NCBI RefSeq assembly: GCF_000423405.1
Contig: NZ_AUHX01000004.1
Coordinates: forward strand, 186,001-250,000
Reading direction: 5' to 3'
Origin: Mesonia mobilis DSM 19841
GTDB lineage: Bacteria > Bacteroidota > Bacteroidia > Flavobacteriales > Flavobacteriaceae
Length of the DNA: 64,000 bases
Positions within the stretch are counted from its first letter, which is position 1, and every line of letters begins with the position of its first letter. Below the pieces are notes generated by a model. It made no database searches, was not told where the DNA came from, and saw only the letters and a list, made by a program, of their open reading frames with translations. Positions 26,060 to 35,913 of the stretch are shown here, in pieces. A program made the translations under genes and the position numbers.

Positions 26060-26176
26060 CATACTTTTCATGAGCATAGAAAATCAAGCAATAACTTAAG
26101 CGTTGGCGTGTAACGAAGAATCTGCATCCGACGACCGCAAGGGAGAGGAATGCACCTTGAGCAATGCAAAAGAAAA
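26060..26176 (+). repeat. Family D repeat, copy 4
   Basis: Full-length copy closest to the one at 16475-16596; it shares GAGCATAGAAAATCAAGCAA and the CGACGACCGCAAGGGAGAGG core. Confidence 0.75.
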
Positions 26177-26429
26177 ACACAATTCCGGACTTGATCCGGA
26201 ATCTCATGAATAAGAGTACACAATAACTTCACTAAACCAACCCAAAAAACTCGCAAACCCAAAAACTCACATACTCGAATACTCGAAAACCACAATTCTA
26301 AAAAACCTATAACTTCCTACTACCTAAAACCTAACCCCTCTCCTGAGCCTGCCGAAGGATCAACTTCAATTTCAATTTCAACTTCAAATTCATTTTCCTT
26401 ACTTTTACCTTCAGCTAAAATTCAATTGA

Positions 26430-26630
26430 ATGCTAGAGAACATTTCAGAAAAAACACAATTAATCCTGGTGATCATCGTACTAGCCGTTTTATTTTTTGC
26501 GGTGGTGAAAAACAACAACCGCAATAAAGAAAAACGCTACGATCGAAAATCTCGTAATTTCAGAAAAAACTTTTACGAAAAAAGAAAAGAAAAAGACAGT
26601 CCTGACAACATTAAAGATAAACCCGAGTAA
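26430..26630 (+). CDS. Small single-span membrane protein, unknown function
   Basis: 66 residues: a hydrophobic segment at about 10-27 (LILVIIVLAVLFFAVV), then a strongly charged tail rich in Lys, Arg and Asn. I do not recognise a family. It lies 58 bases upstream of the cobalamin adenosyltransferase gene on the same strand and may be co-transcribed with it. Such one-span proteins with basic tails are common in this group. It follows the repeat block directly. Confidence 0.55.
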   Translation: MLENISEKTQLILVIIVLAVLFFAVVKNNNRNKEKRYDRKSRNFRKNFYEKRKEKDSPDNIKDKPE

Positions 26631-26688
26631 CCCCATAGATACTCCCTAGATAGTTGCACAAAAGCCCTATCCATCTAAAATAAAAATC

Positions 26689-27264
26689 ATGAAAATATAT
26701 ACAAAAACCGGAGATAAAGGTACCACCGCACTTTTTGGAGGCACACGCGTCCCTAAACACCATATCCGTATCGAAAGTTACGGCACCGTCGATGAGCTAA
26801 ATGCTTACATTGGTCTTTTAAAAGACCAAGACATCGATCAGAAATTTAAAGAGATCTTGTTCGATATTCAGCACCAACTCTTCACCATTGGAGCAGAATT
26901 AGCCACAGACCCGGAGAAAGCTAAACTTAAAAACGGGAAAGACCGCCTAAACATTCAAAAGGTAGCAGCAAAAGAAATTGAGTTTTTAGAACAAGAAATC
27001 GATCGCATGAACGACGACTTACCGGTAATGACACATTTTATTCTTCCCGGCGGCCACCCGGCCGTGTCATATTGTCACATTGCCCGTTGTGTTTGTAGAC
27101 GCGCAGAACGCTTAGCAACAGCACTCTACGATTTAGAACCTTTTGAAGAGGCCATTTTAAAATACTTAAATCGATTATCAGACTACTTATTTGTACTGGC
27201 ACGAATGTTGTCTAAATCATTGCAAGTAGAAGAAATAAAATGGATTCCCAAAAAATCTTCCTAA
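26689..27264 (+). CDS. Cob(I)alamin adenosyltransferase, PduO type
   Basis: 191 residues. It carries the N-terminal ATP-binding motif YTKTGDKGTTALFGG (residues 4-18), SYGTVDELNAYIG, and the C-terminal cobalamin and trimer motif RCVCRRAERLATAL. The enzyme moves the adenosyl group of ATP to cob(I)alamin, giving coenzyme B12. In this organism it would serve methylmalonyl-CoA mutase, whose GTPase chaperone MeaB is encoded at 37679. Length is normal and no residue appears lost. It is followed by a promoter for the next gene. Confidence 0.92.
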   Translation: MKIYTKTGDKGTTALFGGTRVPKHHIRIESYGTVDELNAYIGLLKDQDIDQKFKEILFDIQHQLFTIGAELATDPEKAKLKNGKDRLNIQKVAAKEIEFLEQEIDRMNDDLPVMTHFILPGGHPAVSYCHIARCVCRRAERLATALYDLEPFEEAILKYLNRLSDYLFVLARMLSKSLQVEEIKWIPKKSS

Positions 27265-27346
27265 CTTTAAACCCCAGTAAAATTAAGGGTTTAGTTACCT
27301 GAAAAACAAGTTCTTGAAAATAATGATGAAATAATAGATTTTTTAC

Positions 27347-27376
27347 TTGACTTTTACGTCGAAAAATTTATTTTTG
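27347..27376 (+). promoter_or_regulatory. Promoter TTG-N19-TATTTTTG for the DUF2795 gene
   Basis: Both elements of the Bacteroidota housekeeping promoter are present: -33 TTG at 27347-27349 and -7 TATTTTTG at 27369-27376, 19 bases apart. The start site would be near 27383, 16 bases before the ATG. Confidence 0.75.
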
Positions 27377-27398
27377 CACAAAACTAAAACACAATAAG

Positions 27399-27620
27399 AT
27401 GTATTGGACTTTAGAATTAGCATCTTACTTAAGCGATGCTCCTTGGCCGGCTACAAAAGACGAGTTAATAGATTATGCAATTAGAACGGGTGCACCACTA
27501 GAGGTGGTAGAAAACCTACAGTCTATTGAAGACGAAGGTGATTCTTACGACTCTATTGAAGAGATCTGGCCAGATTATCCTACCGACGAAGATTACCTTT
27601 GGAACGAGGATGAATATTAA
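27399..27620 (+). CDS. DUF2795 domain protein
   Basis: 73 residues, very acidic. The segment LSDAPWPATKDELIDYAIRT followed by GAPLEVVENL is the DUF2795 pattern. The last 25 residues are mainly Asp, Glu, Tyr and Trp. Function unknown. Proteins of this kind are often encoded next to secA in Bacteroidota, and secA follows here after a terminator. It has its own strong promoter and terminator, so it is probably an abundant one-gene transcript. Confidence 0.8.
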   Translation: MYWTLELASYLSDAPWPATKDELIDYAIRTGAPLEVVENLQSIEDEGDSYDSIEEIWPDYPTDEDYLWNEDEY

Positions 27621-27642
27621 AACAACACAAAAAGTAATAAGT

Positions 27643-27671
27643 AAAAGTCTCTCTCTAGAGGCTTTTTTTTT
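27643..27671 (+). terminator. Intrinsic terminator
   Basis: Stem AAGTCTCT / AGAGGCTT followed by a run of nine T. It separates the DUF2795 gene from secA. Confidence 0.75.
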
Positions 27672-27701
27672 GCTTATTTTTAAATAAAAACAATAACCAC
27701 T

Positions 27702-30700
27702 ATGGGTTTTTTAGACGCTGTACTAAAAATGTTTGTGGGCGATAAATCTGAAAAGGATGTCAAATCCATTCAGCCAATTGTCGAGCAAATCAAAGCATTA
27801 GAAAGTGAATTCGAAAAGCTTTCTTTAGATGAATTAAGAAATAAAACCACTTTTTTTAAGTCAAAAATAAAAGAAGCTACCAAAGCGGTAGATCAGCAAA
27901 TTATCGAGCTGCAAGAAAAAGCAGAAAATTCTGAAGATATTGCTGAAAAAGAAGATATCTACGCGCAAATTGATACACTTAAAGATGAAGCCTATTCCAT
28001 TTCTGAAGGTATTCTAAACGAAATTCTTCCGGAAGCTTTCGCAACCGTAAAAGAAACGGCAAAACGTTTCGCGCATAACGAAACTTTAGAAGTAACTGCA
28101 ACCGAGTTCGACAGAGAAATTTCAGCAATAAAAGATAACGTAACCTTAGAAGGTGATAAAGCCTTGTGGAGCAATTCTTGGAATGCTGCCGGAAAGCAAG
28201 TCACTTGGGATATGGTTCACTACGATGTTCAGCTTATTGGTGGTGTCGCGATGCACCAAGGTAAAATTGCAGAGATGCAAACCGGTGAAGGGAAAACCTT
28301 AGTGGCAACCCTTCCGGTATATTTAAATGCCTTAACCGAGCGTGGTGTACATTTGGTAACGGTAAACGATTACTTGGCAAAACGTGATAGCGCCTGGATG
28401 GCACCTATCTTCGAATTCCACGGGATGAGTGTAGATTGTGTAGATCATCACCGACCTAATTCAGCAGCGCGACGTAAAGCCTATAATGCCGATATTACCT
28501 ACGGTACCAATAACGAGTTTGGTTTCGATTATTTACGTGATAATATGAGTCACTCGCCAAACGATTTGGTACAACGTCCACACAATTATGCCATTGTCGA
28601 TGAGGTCGATTCTGTATTGATCGATGATGCGCGTACGCCATTAATTATCTCCGGTCCTGTACCTAAAGGTGACGTACACGAATTCGATGCTTTAAAACCT
28701 CAGGTTTCTAAAGTGGTAGAAGCACAACGTAAATATTTAGTGGGTGTTCTTGCCGATGCTAAAAAATTAATCGCTAGCGGCGATACCAAAGAAGGTGGAT
28801 TCTTATTATTAAGGGTTTACCGTGGTTTACCAAAAAACAAAGCTTTAATTAAGTTTTTAAGTGAAGAAGGAATTAAACAATTACTTCAGAAAACGGAAAA
28901 CCAATACATGCAAGATAACAATCGGGAGATGCATAAAATAGATGCAGAATTATACTTCACGATTGAAGAGAAAAGCAACCAGATCGACTTAACAGATAAA
29001 GGGGTGGAGTTCCTTTCTGGGAAGGAAGATCCTAACTTCTTCGTGATGCCCGAAATGGGAATCGAGATCTCTAAGATTGAAAACTTAGGACTTTCTAAAG
29101 AAGAAGAAGCAGAGAAAAAAGAAGAATTATTTAGAGACTTTAGTGTAAAGAGTGAACGTATTCATACACTTCGTCAATTACTAAAAGCCTATACCCTATT
29201 CGAAAAAGACACCGAATATGTGGTGATGGATAATAAAGTAAAGATCGTCGATGAACAAACCGGTCGTATTATGGACGGTCGTCGTTATAGCGATGGTTTA
29301 CACCAAGCGATTGAAGCGAAAGAAAGTGTAAAAATTGAAGATGCTACACAAACCTTTGCAACGATCACGCTTCAAAATTACTTTAGAATGTACCGTAAAC
29401 TGTCAGGGATGACGGGTACTGCGATAACAGAAGCAGGCGAATTCTGGGAAATCTACGAATTAGATGTAGTTGAAATCCCTACCAATAGACCGATTGCCAG
29501 AGACGATAAAGACGATTTAGTTTACAAAACTAAACGGGAAAAATACAACGCGGTTATTGAAGAAGTAACCAAACTTTCACAGGCCGGTCGCCCGGTATTA
29601 ATTGGTACAACTTCAGTAGAAATTTCTGAATTGTTAAGTAGAATGCTTCAAATTAGAAAAGTACCACACAACGTATTAAATGCGAAATTACACAAGAAAG
29701 AGGCAGATGTTGTAGAACAAGCCGGACAAAACGGTATGGTGACCATCGCCACCAACATGGCAGGTCGTGGTACCGATATTAAACTTTCTAAAGAAGTAAA
29801 AGCTGCCGGTGGTTTAGCCATTATCGGTACCGAGCGTCACGATTCTCGTCGAGTAGATAGACAGTTAAGAGGTCGTGCCGGTCGTCAAGGAGATCCGGGT
29901 AGTTCTCAGTTCTACGTTTCTTTAGAAGATAACTTGATGCGTTTATTCGGTTCTGAAAGAATTGCCAAGTTAATGGATAGAATGGGGCTGGAAGAAGGTG
30001 AAGTAATTCAACACGGAATGATCTCTAAATCCATCGAACGTGCGCAGAAAAAAGTTGAAGAAAATAACTTTGGTGTTCGTAAGCGTTTATTAGAATATGA
30101 CGATGTAATGAATGCACAGCGTGAAGTAATCTACAAGCGTCGCTACCACGCATTATTCGGAGAGCGTTTACGTGTAGATATCGCTAATATGATTTTTGAT
30201 ATTGCAGAAGCAATTACAGAAACCAACAAAACAGCGAACGATTATAAAAACTTCGAGTTTGAATTAATCAGATACTTCTCAATGGATGCTCCGGTAACTG
30301 AACAAGAGTTTGAAAAAACAAATATTCAGAATCTAAGCGCTAAAGTGTATAACGCGGCTTATCAAAATTATCAAGATAAGATGGAGCGTAATGCAGAATT
30401 AGCCTTTCCGGTAATCAAAAACGTATACGAAGAACAAGGTTCACGTTTCGAGCGTATTGCCGTACCATTTTCAGATGGTTCTAAAACGCTTAATGTAGCC
30501 ACGAATCTAGAAAAAGCATACGAAACAGAAGGTAAACAATTAATTACCGACTTTGAAAAGAACATCACCTTAGCCATTATCGACGATGCTTGGAAAACGC
30601 ACCTTCGTAAAATGGATGAGTTGAAGCAAAGCGTTCAGTTAGCGGTTCACGAACAAAAAGATCCTTTATTAATTTATAAGTTTGAAGCTTTTGAATTGTT

Positions 30701-31064
30701 TAAAGCGATGTTAGATGAAGTGAATAAGGACGTAATTTCATTCTTGTTTAAAGGAGAAATCCCGCAGCAACAACAAACCAATATTCAGGAAGCTAAAGAA
30801 ACTCCTAAAGAAAAGGTAGAAACCAGCAAAGAAGAAATCCCGAATATCGACGAGCGTGCTGCACAATCGAGAGCTGCCGGACAAACACAGCCGCAACAAC
30901 GACCACAAAAAACGGAAACGATTAAAAGAGACCAACCTAAAATTGGTCGTAACGATCGAGTAACCATTAAAAATGTGGTCAATGGAGAATCGAAAACGGT
31001 AAAATACAAACAAGCCATCCCGTTAATTGAAAACGGAACTTGGGTACTTACCAAGCATTCATAA
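27702..31064 (+). CDS. secA: Preprotein translocase ATPase SecA
   Basis: 1120 residues, longer than the roughly 900 of proteobacterial SecA, as usual in Bacteroidota. The motor has Walker [15 protein letters not shown], the [16 protein letters not shown] block, GMTGTA, and [13 protein letters not shown] with [18 protein letters not shown]. The extra length lies partly in an insertion between the DEAD motif region and the preprotein cross-linking domain. After the helical scaffold ([19 protein letters not shown]) come a Gln-rich linker and a basic end. The Cys-rich zinc motif of many SecA proteins is absent. It drives export through SecYEG. A terminator follows directly. Confidence 0.95.
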   Translation: MGFLDAVLKMFVGDKSEKDVKSIQPIVEQIKALESEFEKLSLDELRNKTTFFKSKIKEATKAVDQQIIELQEKAENSEDIAEKEDIYAQIDTLKDEAYSISEGILNEILPEAFATVKETAKRFAHNETLEVTATEFDREISAIKDNVTLEGDKALWSNSWNAAGKQVTWDMVHYDVQLIGGVAMHQGKIAEMQTGEGKTLVATLPVYLNALTERGVHLVTVNDYLAKRDSAWMAPIFEFHGMSVDCVDHHRPNSAARRKAYNADITYGTNNEFGFDYLRDNMSHSPNDLVQRPHNYAIVDEVDSVLIDDARTPLIISGPVPKGDVHEFDALKPQVSKVVEAQRKYLVGVLADAKKLIASGDTKEGGFLLLRVYRGLPKNKALIKFLSEEGIKQLLQKTENQYMQDNNREMHKIDAELYFTIEEKSNQIDLTDKGVEFLSGKEDPNFFVMPEMGIEISKIENLGLSKEEEAEKKEELFRDFSVKSERIHTLRQLLKAYTLFEKDTEYVVMDNKVKIVDEQTGRIMDGRRYSDGLHQAIEAKESVKIEDATQTFATITLQNYFRMYRKLSGMTGTAITEAGEFWEIYELDVVEIPTNRPIARDDKDDLVYKTKREKYNAVIEEVTKLSQAGRPVLIGTTSVEISELLSRMLQIRKVPHNVLNAKLHKKEADVVEQAGQNGMVTIATNMAGRGTDIKLSKEVKAAGGLAIIGTERHDSRRVDRQLRGRAGRQGDPGSSQFYVSLEDNLMRLFGSERIAKLMDRMGLEEGEVIQHGMISKSIERAQKKVEENNFGVRKRLLEYDDVMNAQREVIYKRRYHALFGERLRVDIANMIFDIAEAITETNKTANDYKNFEFELIRYFSMDAPVTEQEFEKTNIQNLSAKVYNAAYQNYQDKMERNAELAFPVIKNVYEEQGSRFERIAVPFSDGSKTLNVATNLEKAYETEGKQLITDFEKNITLAIIDDAWKTHLRKMDELKQSVQLAVHEQKDPLLIYKFEAFELFKAMLDEVNKDVISFLFKGEIPQQQQTNIQEAKETPKEKVETSKEEIPNIDERAAQSRAAGQTQPQQRPQKTETIKRDQPKIGRNDRVTIKNVVNGESKTVKYKQAIPLIENGTWVLTKHS

Positions 31065-31084
31065 ATAACTTTTATGTATAAAGT

Positions 31085-31120
31085 TAAAAATCCCAAATAC
31101 TAGTGTTTGGGATTTTTTTA
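31085..31120 (+). terminator. Intrinsic terminator after secA
   Basis: Perfect stem AATCCCAAA / TTTGGGATT with an 8-base loop, followed by a T run. Confidence 0.8.
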
Positions 31121-31131
31121 TATTTATACTT

Positions 31132-31707
31132 ATGAAAAATATAGGCACTCAACATAAAAAAATCTCCTTAAAGCAAAAACTAAACCTTGCTATTTCAACA
31201 ACGATTGTATATGCTGTACTTCTATTTGCTTTACAGTACATTTTACCATTTGAAAAACAAGACACAGGCTCAATAATTCTACAGAGTATTTTATTTGGTT
31301 TTGTATTCGTGTTTGCTAATACTTATTTATTCAATCGAAATTCTGAAAGCATCACTAATTTCTTTTCTAAGAATACCAATACGATCACTAGCGATCAGGA
31401 AGAAATTATAGCGGGAGGACCGGCAAATTTATTTAGAGGAATTGAAGCTGTTGGCGGTAAATTATTTTTAACTAAAGAAGGTTTAGTTTTCAGCTCTCAT
31501 AAATTCAATATTCAACGAGGGGAAACAAAAATTTTATATTCAGCTATTGAAAAAATTGAACCTTTTAATTACACCAAAATCATGAGATTTGACAACATTT
31601 TAAAAGTTCATACAAAAGAAGGAAAAACCTATAAGTTTGTTGTAAATGAAAGAGAAGTCTGGATGAAGAATATCGAAGAGCAACTTCAAAAATCAAAAGG
31701 TTGCTAA
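31132..31707 (+). CDS. Two-span membrane protein with a GRAM/PH-like domain
   Basis: 191 residues. Two hydrophobic segments (about 20-38 and 46-66) anchor the N-terminus. The rest (about 85-185) is beta-rich with GKLFLTKEGLVFSSHKFNI and LKVHTKEGKTYKFVV, the strand pattern of a GRAM-like domain. Such domains bind lipids or lie near membranes. I infer only the fold. It starts 12 bases after the secA terminator and has no partner nearby. Confidence 0.55.
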   Translation: MKNIGTQHKKISLKQKLNLAISTTIVYAVLLFALQYILPFEKQDTGSIILQSILFGFVFVFANTYLFNRNSESITNFFSKNTNTITSDQEEIIAGGPANLFRGIEAVGGKLFLTKEGLVFSSHKFNIQRGETKILYSAIEKIEPFNYTKIMRFDNILKVHTKEGKTYKFVVNEREVWMKNIEEQLQKSKGC

Positions 31708-31958
31708 TTAGACTCGTATTCTATTCTAAGGCAAAACTGTAACTGAGATTGGAGGAATTATTTTAAAACAAAACCCTAATTCAATAACAAAAGATGCTTC
31801 ATTCATTTATCGCTTCATTCTGAAAGATAAAAAGCACTTACATTATGTGTCATTCCGACAATAGGAGGAATCTTTTCTTACTCTAATTATAGATTGAACA
31901 AAACTCTTATCATATATAAATATTCTAAATAACATAATTTTCTATACTTTTATAGTTG

Positions 31959-32264
31959 ATGAAAACTTTAGGAACTCACAACTATTATGTATACATTTTA
32001 ACGAACAGAAATAAAACTGTTCTTTATACCGGTGTTACTAACAACCTTAAAGACAGGCTTTATTTCCATAGAAATCCAAATTCTAAAAATTCTTTCACAA
32101 AAAAATACAATTGTTTCTTTTTAGTTTACTTAGAACATTTTCAAAATATTCAAGAAGCAATAAAAAGAGAGAAACAAATCAAAGGTTATAGCCGCACAAA
32201 AAAAGAAACTTTAATTAATAATTTAAATCCAGAATGGCATTTTTTTAATGATCAATTTGAATAA
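31959..32264 (+). CDS. GIY-YIG endonuclease-domain protein
   Basis: 102 residues from the ATG at 31959. The small GIY-YIG fold is clear: YYVYILTN with the VLYTGVTNNLKDRLYFHR continuation, the catalytic Arg in the helix, then a conserved Glu in EAIKREKQIKGYSRTKKE and the Asn in NNLNPEW. Stand-alone proteins of this type are frequent in Bacteroidota genomes, often in several copies inserted between genes. The cellular role is unsettled. Flanks are intergenic with repeat-like text (ATTCTGAATGACAA). Confidence 0.85.
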   Translation: MKTLGTHNYYVYILTNRNKTVLYTGVTNNLKDRLYFHRNPNSKNSFTKKYNCFFLVYLEHFQNIQEAIKREKQIKGYSRTKKETLINNLNPEWHFFNDQFE

Positions 32265-32529
32265 ATGGATCTTCTGTATTTATAATTTTATACTTAGGCT
32301 TTAATGACTGCCTAAAAAAGATTCTTGATTTCGCTAATGCTCCATTCTGAATGACAAATAAAACTGATAACCACTATCATCGCAAGCAGAGTCAAAAAAT
32401 ATTTTCAACTTTAAGAAATGTTTCACTTAGCTCCTTCAATATTCTACTTCACAATTTAGAGAAGTAATTCAGAAAAAATAAGGGAGCATTTATTAATTTA
32501 GCAACTTTAAAGCTGAATACAACTTACAG

Positions 32530-33012
32530 ATGAAAAATTTTAGAATAGAATTTAGATGGGCTATCATTTTTAGCATGTTCACGCTACTTTGGATGTACTT
32601 TGAGAAAAGTATGGGTTGGCACGACGAGCTTATTTCAAAACATGCAATTTACACCAACCTCATCGCGATTCCTTACCTTATCATTTTTGTAATTGCATTG
32701 ATCAACAAAAGAGAAAAAGACTTTAACGGAGTAATGACCTGGAAACAAGGTTTAGTTTCCGGAACAATTATTTCAGCGATTATTGCAGTATTTACCCCTT
32801 TAGTGCAATACATTGTTTCGTATTACATCTCACCCGACTATTTTAATAATATTATTACGTATACGGTTGAATCTGGCAGAATGAGTCAGCAAGGTGCGGA
32901 AGCTTATTTTAACTACAACTCCTACTTAATTCAGGGGATTTTCTTCAGCTTAGCGATGGGAATTGTAACTTCTGCTATTGTTTCGATTTTTGTGAAGAAG
33001 AAAGCGAAGTAA
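32530..33012 (+). CDS. DUF4199 membrane protein
   Basis: 160 residues with four hydrophobic segments (about 10-27, 42-58, 78-98 and 130-152) and the family-like N-terminus. This is the DUF4199 pattern common in Bacteroidota; the function is unknown. It converges on the M23 peptidase gene, and the 3' ends overlap by 38 bases (32975-33012), so the two transcripts are antisense to each other at their ends. The family carries a GxxTxxxAxx-type small-residue helix near the end. Confidence 0.75.
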   Translation: MKNFRIEFRWAIIFSMFTLLWMYFEKSMGWHDELISKHAIYTNLIAIPYLIIFVIALINKREKDFNGVMTWKQGLVSGTIISAIIAVFTPLVQYIVSYYISPDYFNNIITYTVESGRMSQQGAEAYFNYNSYLIQGIFFSLAMGIVTSAIVSIFVKKKAK

Positions 33013-33682
33013 TTTTTAAAAGCAAATTAGGATCGGGACAATTTTTTCGATAGAAATCTAAATTTTCAATACTGCAAACACCGGGGTAATCTCCGGTTTT
33101 TTGTTCGATATCTTTGATGAGCTGAAAGTGTAAATGTGGCGCATAATCTCCGTTGACTTCTGCCTCGCCTAACTCAGCTATTTTTTGACCGGCAGCCACT
33201 TGTTTTCCTTCGTTTAAATCTTCAATTGAAGCTGAACTCAAGTGACCGTAAAGAGTATAAAATTCAACTTCATTAATAGAATGTTTCAGTATAATCGTCG
33301 GACCGTAATCGCCAAAATTAGTGTTATTCTGAAAGCTATGCACTTCTCCCGCCAACGGACTAAAAACTGCGGTGTAAGCATTTGCCCACAAGTCTAAACC
33401 AATGTGAATATCCCGATCTTCAATAGTTTGTTTACCAAAATGTTCACTGCGTCGGTACAAATTTCGCTTTTCTAAATAGCCACCAACTGCCACTCGTTTA
33501 TCGCTAGACTGCAATTGTTGCTGAATATAATCTTGCATTGCTTGAGGTGAAGTAAGATCTACTTCAGCTAAACCTTCATTAGAAACAGAAAGGTCTAGCG
33601 GCAAATAATCTTCAGCTTTAAAATCACCCAAAACAGGTGTAAAACTAGCAGTTAATTGCGTTAAATATTCAGTAAAAGTCAT
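32975..33682 (-). CDS. M23-family (LytM-type) peptidase domain protein
   Basis: 235 residues. The zinc-binding set is present: H93 and D97 in DIHIGLDLW, H147 in YGHL, and H183/H185 in PHLHFQL. These give the HxxxD...HxH arrangement of peptidoglycan endopeptidases. There is no obvious signal peptide or membrane anchor, which is unusual for a wall hydrolase, so it may act in the cytoplasm or leave by another route. The 3' end overlaps the convergent DUF4199 gene. Confidence 0.8.
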   Translation of the reverse strand: MTFTEYLTQLTASFTPVLGDFKAEDYLPLDLSVSNEGLAEVDLTSPQAMQDYIQQQLQSSDKRVAVGGYLEKRNLYRRSEHFGKQTIEDRDIHIGLDLWANAYTAVFSPLAGEVHSFQNNTNFGDYGPTIILKHSINEVEFYTLYGHLSSASIEDLNEGKQVAAGQKIAELGEAEVNGDYAPHLHFQLIKDIEQKTGDYPGVCSIENLDFYRKNCPDPNLLLKITSLSSSQKSKQ

Positions 33683-33803
33683 CGTGCATTTTTTTGCTAA
33701 AAATAAAAATGTTTTGCTCTTTCGAACAAAACATTTTTGAAAACAGGAAGGTTTACAAACCTTAACTCAATCTAAAACCAAACTTAATCAATTATTTTCC
33801 TGT

Positions 33804-35282
33804 TTATTTGATTAACACATCGCTAAAACGCGCGTTGATATTAATACTACTATCGGTATTTCTAGATTTATGATAACCGTTAATCAATTGGTTACCGTAA
33901 CTATCCATCACGTTGGCTTTTAAATTTTCAGGATATTTCACGTCGCTTCGAGAACCGTTATAAGTAAAGTTGAAGGATGAACTTGGCAACTTCAACACCA
34001 AATCACTATTTTCTAAACTAATATCTAAACGTTTAAAATCGTTACCGGTGTTATTAATGGTTAACTCACCAAAAGACCCTGAAATTATTCCCGTTTCTTC
34101 TAACTCATCGATCACCACATCACTCGCATTAGAAGACAGCTTAATGCTTTTTGCTGAATTAATTTTACAATCTTTTACATAACTCACGCGCATACTTCCG
34201 TGTTCCCAACTTTCAATATCTATTGGTGAATAAGAAATTTGTAAAGCATTGTCTTTACCGGTAATATTTTTTGCGGTAAAGCCCGCGTGTGCCACCGATC
34301 CTCTTAAATTATTCACATCGTCTTCTAGCGTTAGATCGCCGTGTCTTACATTAAAATGAACTTTGGCGTTCTTAGGCATCTTAATGACTAGAATTCGTTT
34401 TACTTTTTCTTCTGCTCTACGCATCAAAGGCATCGACATAGGATTACCATTACCACGGCTACTGTATTGCATACTCACCACTTTACCGTTTGGAGTTGTG
34501 GTTACAGTTTTCGTCATATTGCCATTTTCACCACCAAATTGTTGTGCCCAAGCTTCTACTTGCTTACCAAAACGCTCGCCCCATTCTTCCATTTGTTTTT
34601 CGATCTCTTGCTCACGTTTTTTAAGCTCGCCGCTGCGCTCCATCTGTTCCATTTTGCGCTCTAACTGTTCTGCCCAAACGGCAGCATCTTTTTCAAAATT
34701 CTTTCCCCATTCTTCCATCGCCACTTCAAAGTTTTTCCCAAACTTTTGTTCAACTTGCTTTTCGTAACGCTCTACGTAAGCTTCTCCTTCGTCTTGATAG
34801 GCTTCATAATCAAACTTCAAGCTACTTAAACCTTCTGCAAACTCTGGTGGTAACGGATGGTTAGACATTTTTTGAAGCATTGGGCCTACCATATTTTGCA
34901 TAAGCGGAGCGATCATTTCTCTGTTTACGGCACTTATAGCATTTCCCATTTCAGCAAAATCACCTACTCCGGCGTCACTCCCGTTAGAGAAAATTGAAAT
35001 TTTTCCGCTGTTTCCTAAAACTTCTAAACGCCATAACTCTGCGATCTTCTGAAGTTCTTCTTTGCTAAATTCATCGGAAGAAACTTTAGCTTCTACTTCT
35101 ACTTCATCTCTATTCCAGGTTTCGAAAACCACGTGCGTACGTTTGGTATTTAAATCGATAAACACATCTTCATCTACATTAAACGACTCTGTTAATTTAT
35201 CTACTTCTGTTTGAGCATTCACACTTACCTGAAACAAGAACAGTGCTGCAATTACGAGGGGTTTTATAATATTCTTTTTCAT
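33804..35282 (-). CDS. Exported protein with beta-helix-like C-terminus and a long charged insert
   Basis: 492 residues. It begins with a Sec signal peptide (MKKNIIKPLVIAALFLFQVS, cleaved near VNAQ). The first 100 and the last 230 residues look like the DUF4097-type adhesin/beta-solenoid proteins that often follow anti-sigma genes. Between them, about 140-260, is a charged helical stretch dominated by EEWGKNFE- and QMEEWGERFGKQ-like units, probably coiled coil. It is the last gene of a sigma/anti-sigma operon (7 bases after the anti-sigma gene) and is likely one of its targets. I know no biochemical function. Confidence 0.6.
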   Translation of the reverse strand: MKKNIIKPLVIAALFLFQVSVNAQTEVDKLTESFNVDEDVFIDLNTKRTHVVFETWNRDEVEVEAKVSSDEFSKEELQKIAELWRLEVLGNSGKISIFSNGSDAGVGDFAEMGNAISAVNREMIAPLMQNMVGPMLQKMSNHPLPPEFAEGLSSLKFDYEAYQDEGEAYVERYEKQVEQKFGKNFEVAMEEWGKNFEKDAAVWAEQLERKMEQMERSGELKKREQEIEKQMEEWGERFGKQVEAWAQQFGGENGNMTKTVTTTPNGKVVSMQYSSRGNGNPMSMPLMRRAEEKVKRILVIKMPKNAKVHFNVRHGDLTLEDDVNNLRGSVAHAGFTAKNITGKDNALQISYSPIDIESWEHGSMRVSYVKDCKINSAKSIKLSSNASDVVIDELEETGIISGSFGELTINNTGNDFKRLDISLENSDLVLKLPSSSFNFTYNGSRSDVKYPENLKANVMDSYGNQLINGYHKSRNTDSSININARFSDVLIK

Positions 35283-35289
35283 CTTTCTT

Positions 35290-35913
35290 TTAAATTTGCT
35301 CTCCTTGAATGTTCTGTAAATTTTCTTTTTTAATTTCTTTCAACTTATCTTTTAATTTGAATAGAAGATCTAACCTTAGCTCTAAATTATTGATCAAGGC
35401 GCTTACCGTTTGTTCATCGATACCACTTTCTTTTATTTCTGAATTTAGACGCTGATATTCTTTATCTAACTGTTCTAATTGAACCATAAAAGAATCGATT
35501 AACTCTTTATTTTCTGAAGTTACCGTAAGCTGTGATAATTCGGTATTAATATTTGCCAGATAGTAATCTTCGATCTGTTTAAATTCTGGAGAAATGTCAC
35601 TTAAATACAATTCTTTCTCTGCTGAAGTTTCTTCAGTTTGCGTTGTATTTACTACTGCATTATCTAAAGGCTTCCCGGCTCCCGGATTCTGAAATATGAA
35701 CCAAGAGAACACACCGACCGTTACAATAAAGACCGCTGCGATCTTCATCCAATAAAAACGATTATTAGTATTGGTTTGGGGTTCTTCTACTTCTTGTTGT
35801 GGCATACGTTGCGCTAACAACTGCTCAAATCTTTTTTCGTGACCGTTTAACATGTTTGTTTGTTGCACGCCTTTTCTATCTTCTTTAAATAAGTCTCTAA
35901 GATCCTGTGCCAT
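35290..35913 (-). CDS. Probable anti-sigma factor, single-span membrane protein
   Basis: 207 residues: an N-terminal cytoplasmic part of about 50 residues, one membrane segment near 52-71 (WMKIAAVFIVTVGVFSWFIF), and an extracytoplasmic helical region rich in Glu, Leu and Lys. There is no HXXXCXXC zinc motif. It overlaps the sigma gene by 17 bases. Position and topology fit an anti-sigma factor that holds the ECF sigma factor at the membrane; the sequence alone would not prove it. Confidence 0.65.
   Translation of the reverse strand: MAQDLRDLFKEDRKGVQQTNMLNGHEKRFEQLLAQRMPQQEVEEPQTNTNNRFYWMKIAAVFIVTVGVFSWFIFQNPGAGKPLDNAVVNTTQTEETSAEKELYLSDISPEFKQIEDYYLANINTELSQLTVTSENKELIDSFMVQLEQLDKEYQRLNSEIKESGIDEQTVSALINNLELRLDLLFKLKDKLKEIKKENLQNIQGEQI

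Larger units (their letters stand above)
24696..26429 (+). repeat. 1.7-kb intergenic block: dispersed repeats and a tandem duplication
   Basis: No plausible gene. It opens with low-complexity GAGGTTAGAGGTTAG text. Family D copies are at 24881-24974 and 26060-26176, family E at 24979-25090. A direct tandem duplication fills 25082-25872. Reverse-oriented family A hairpins (ATGCTGAA-TCAAG-TTCAGCAT) are at 25181-25205, 25583-25607 and 25971-25995. A forward family A copy is at 26182-26235 and family B at 26340-26362. Small ORFs on both strands are translations of repeats. Confidence 0.75.
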
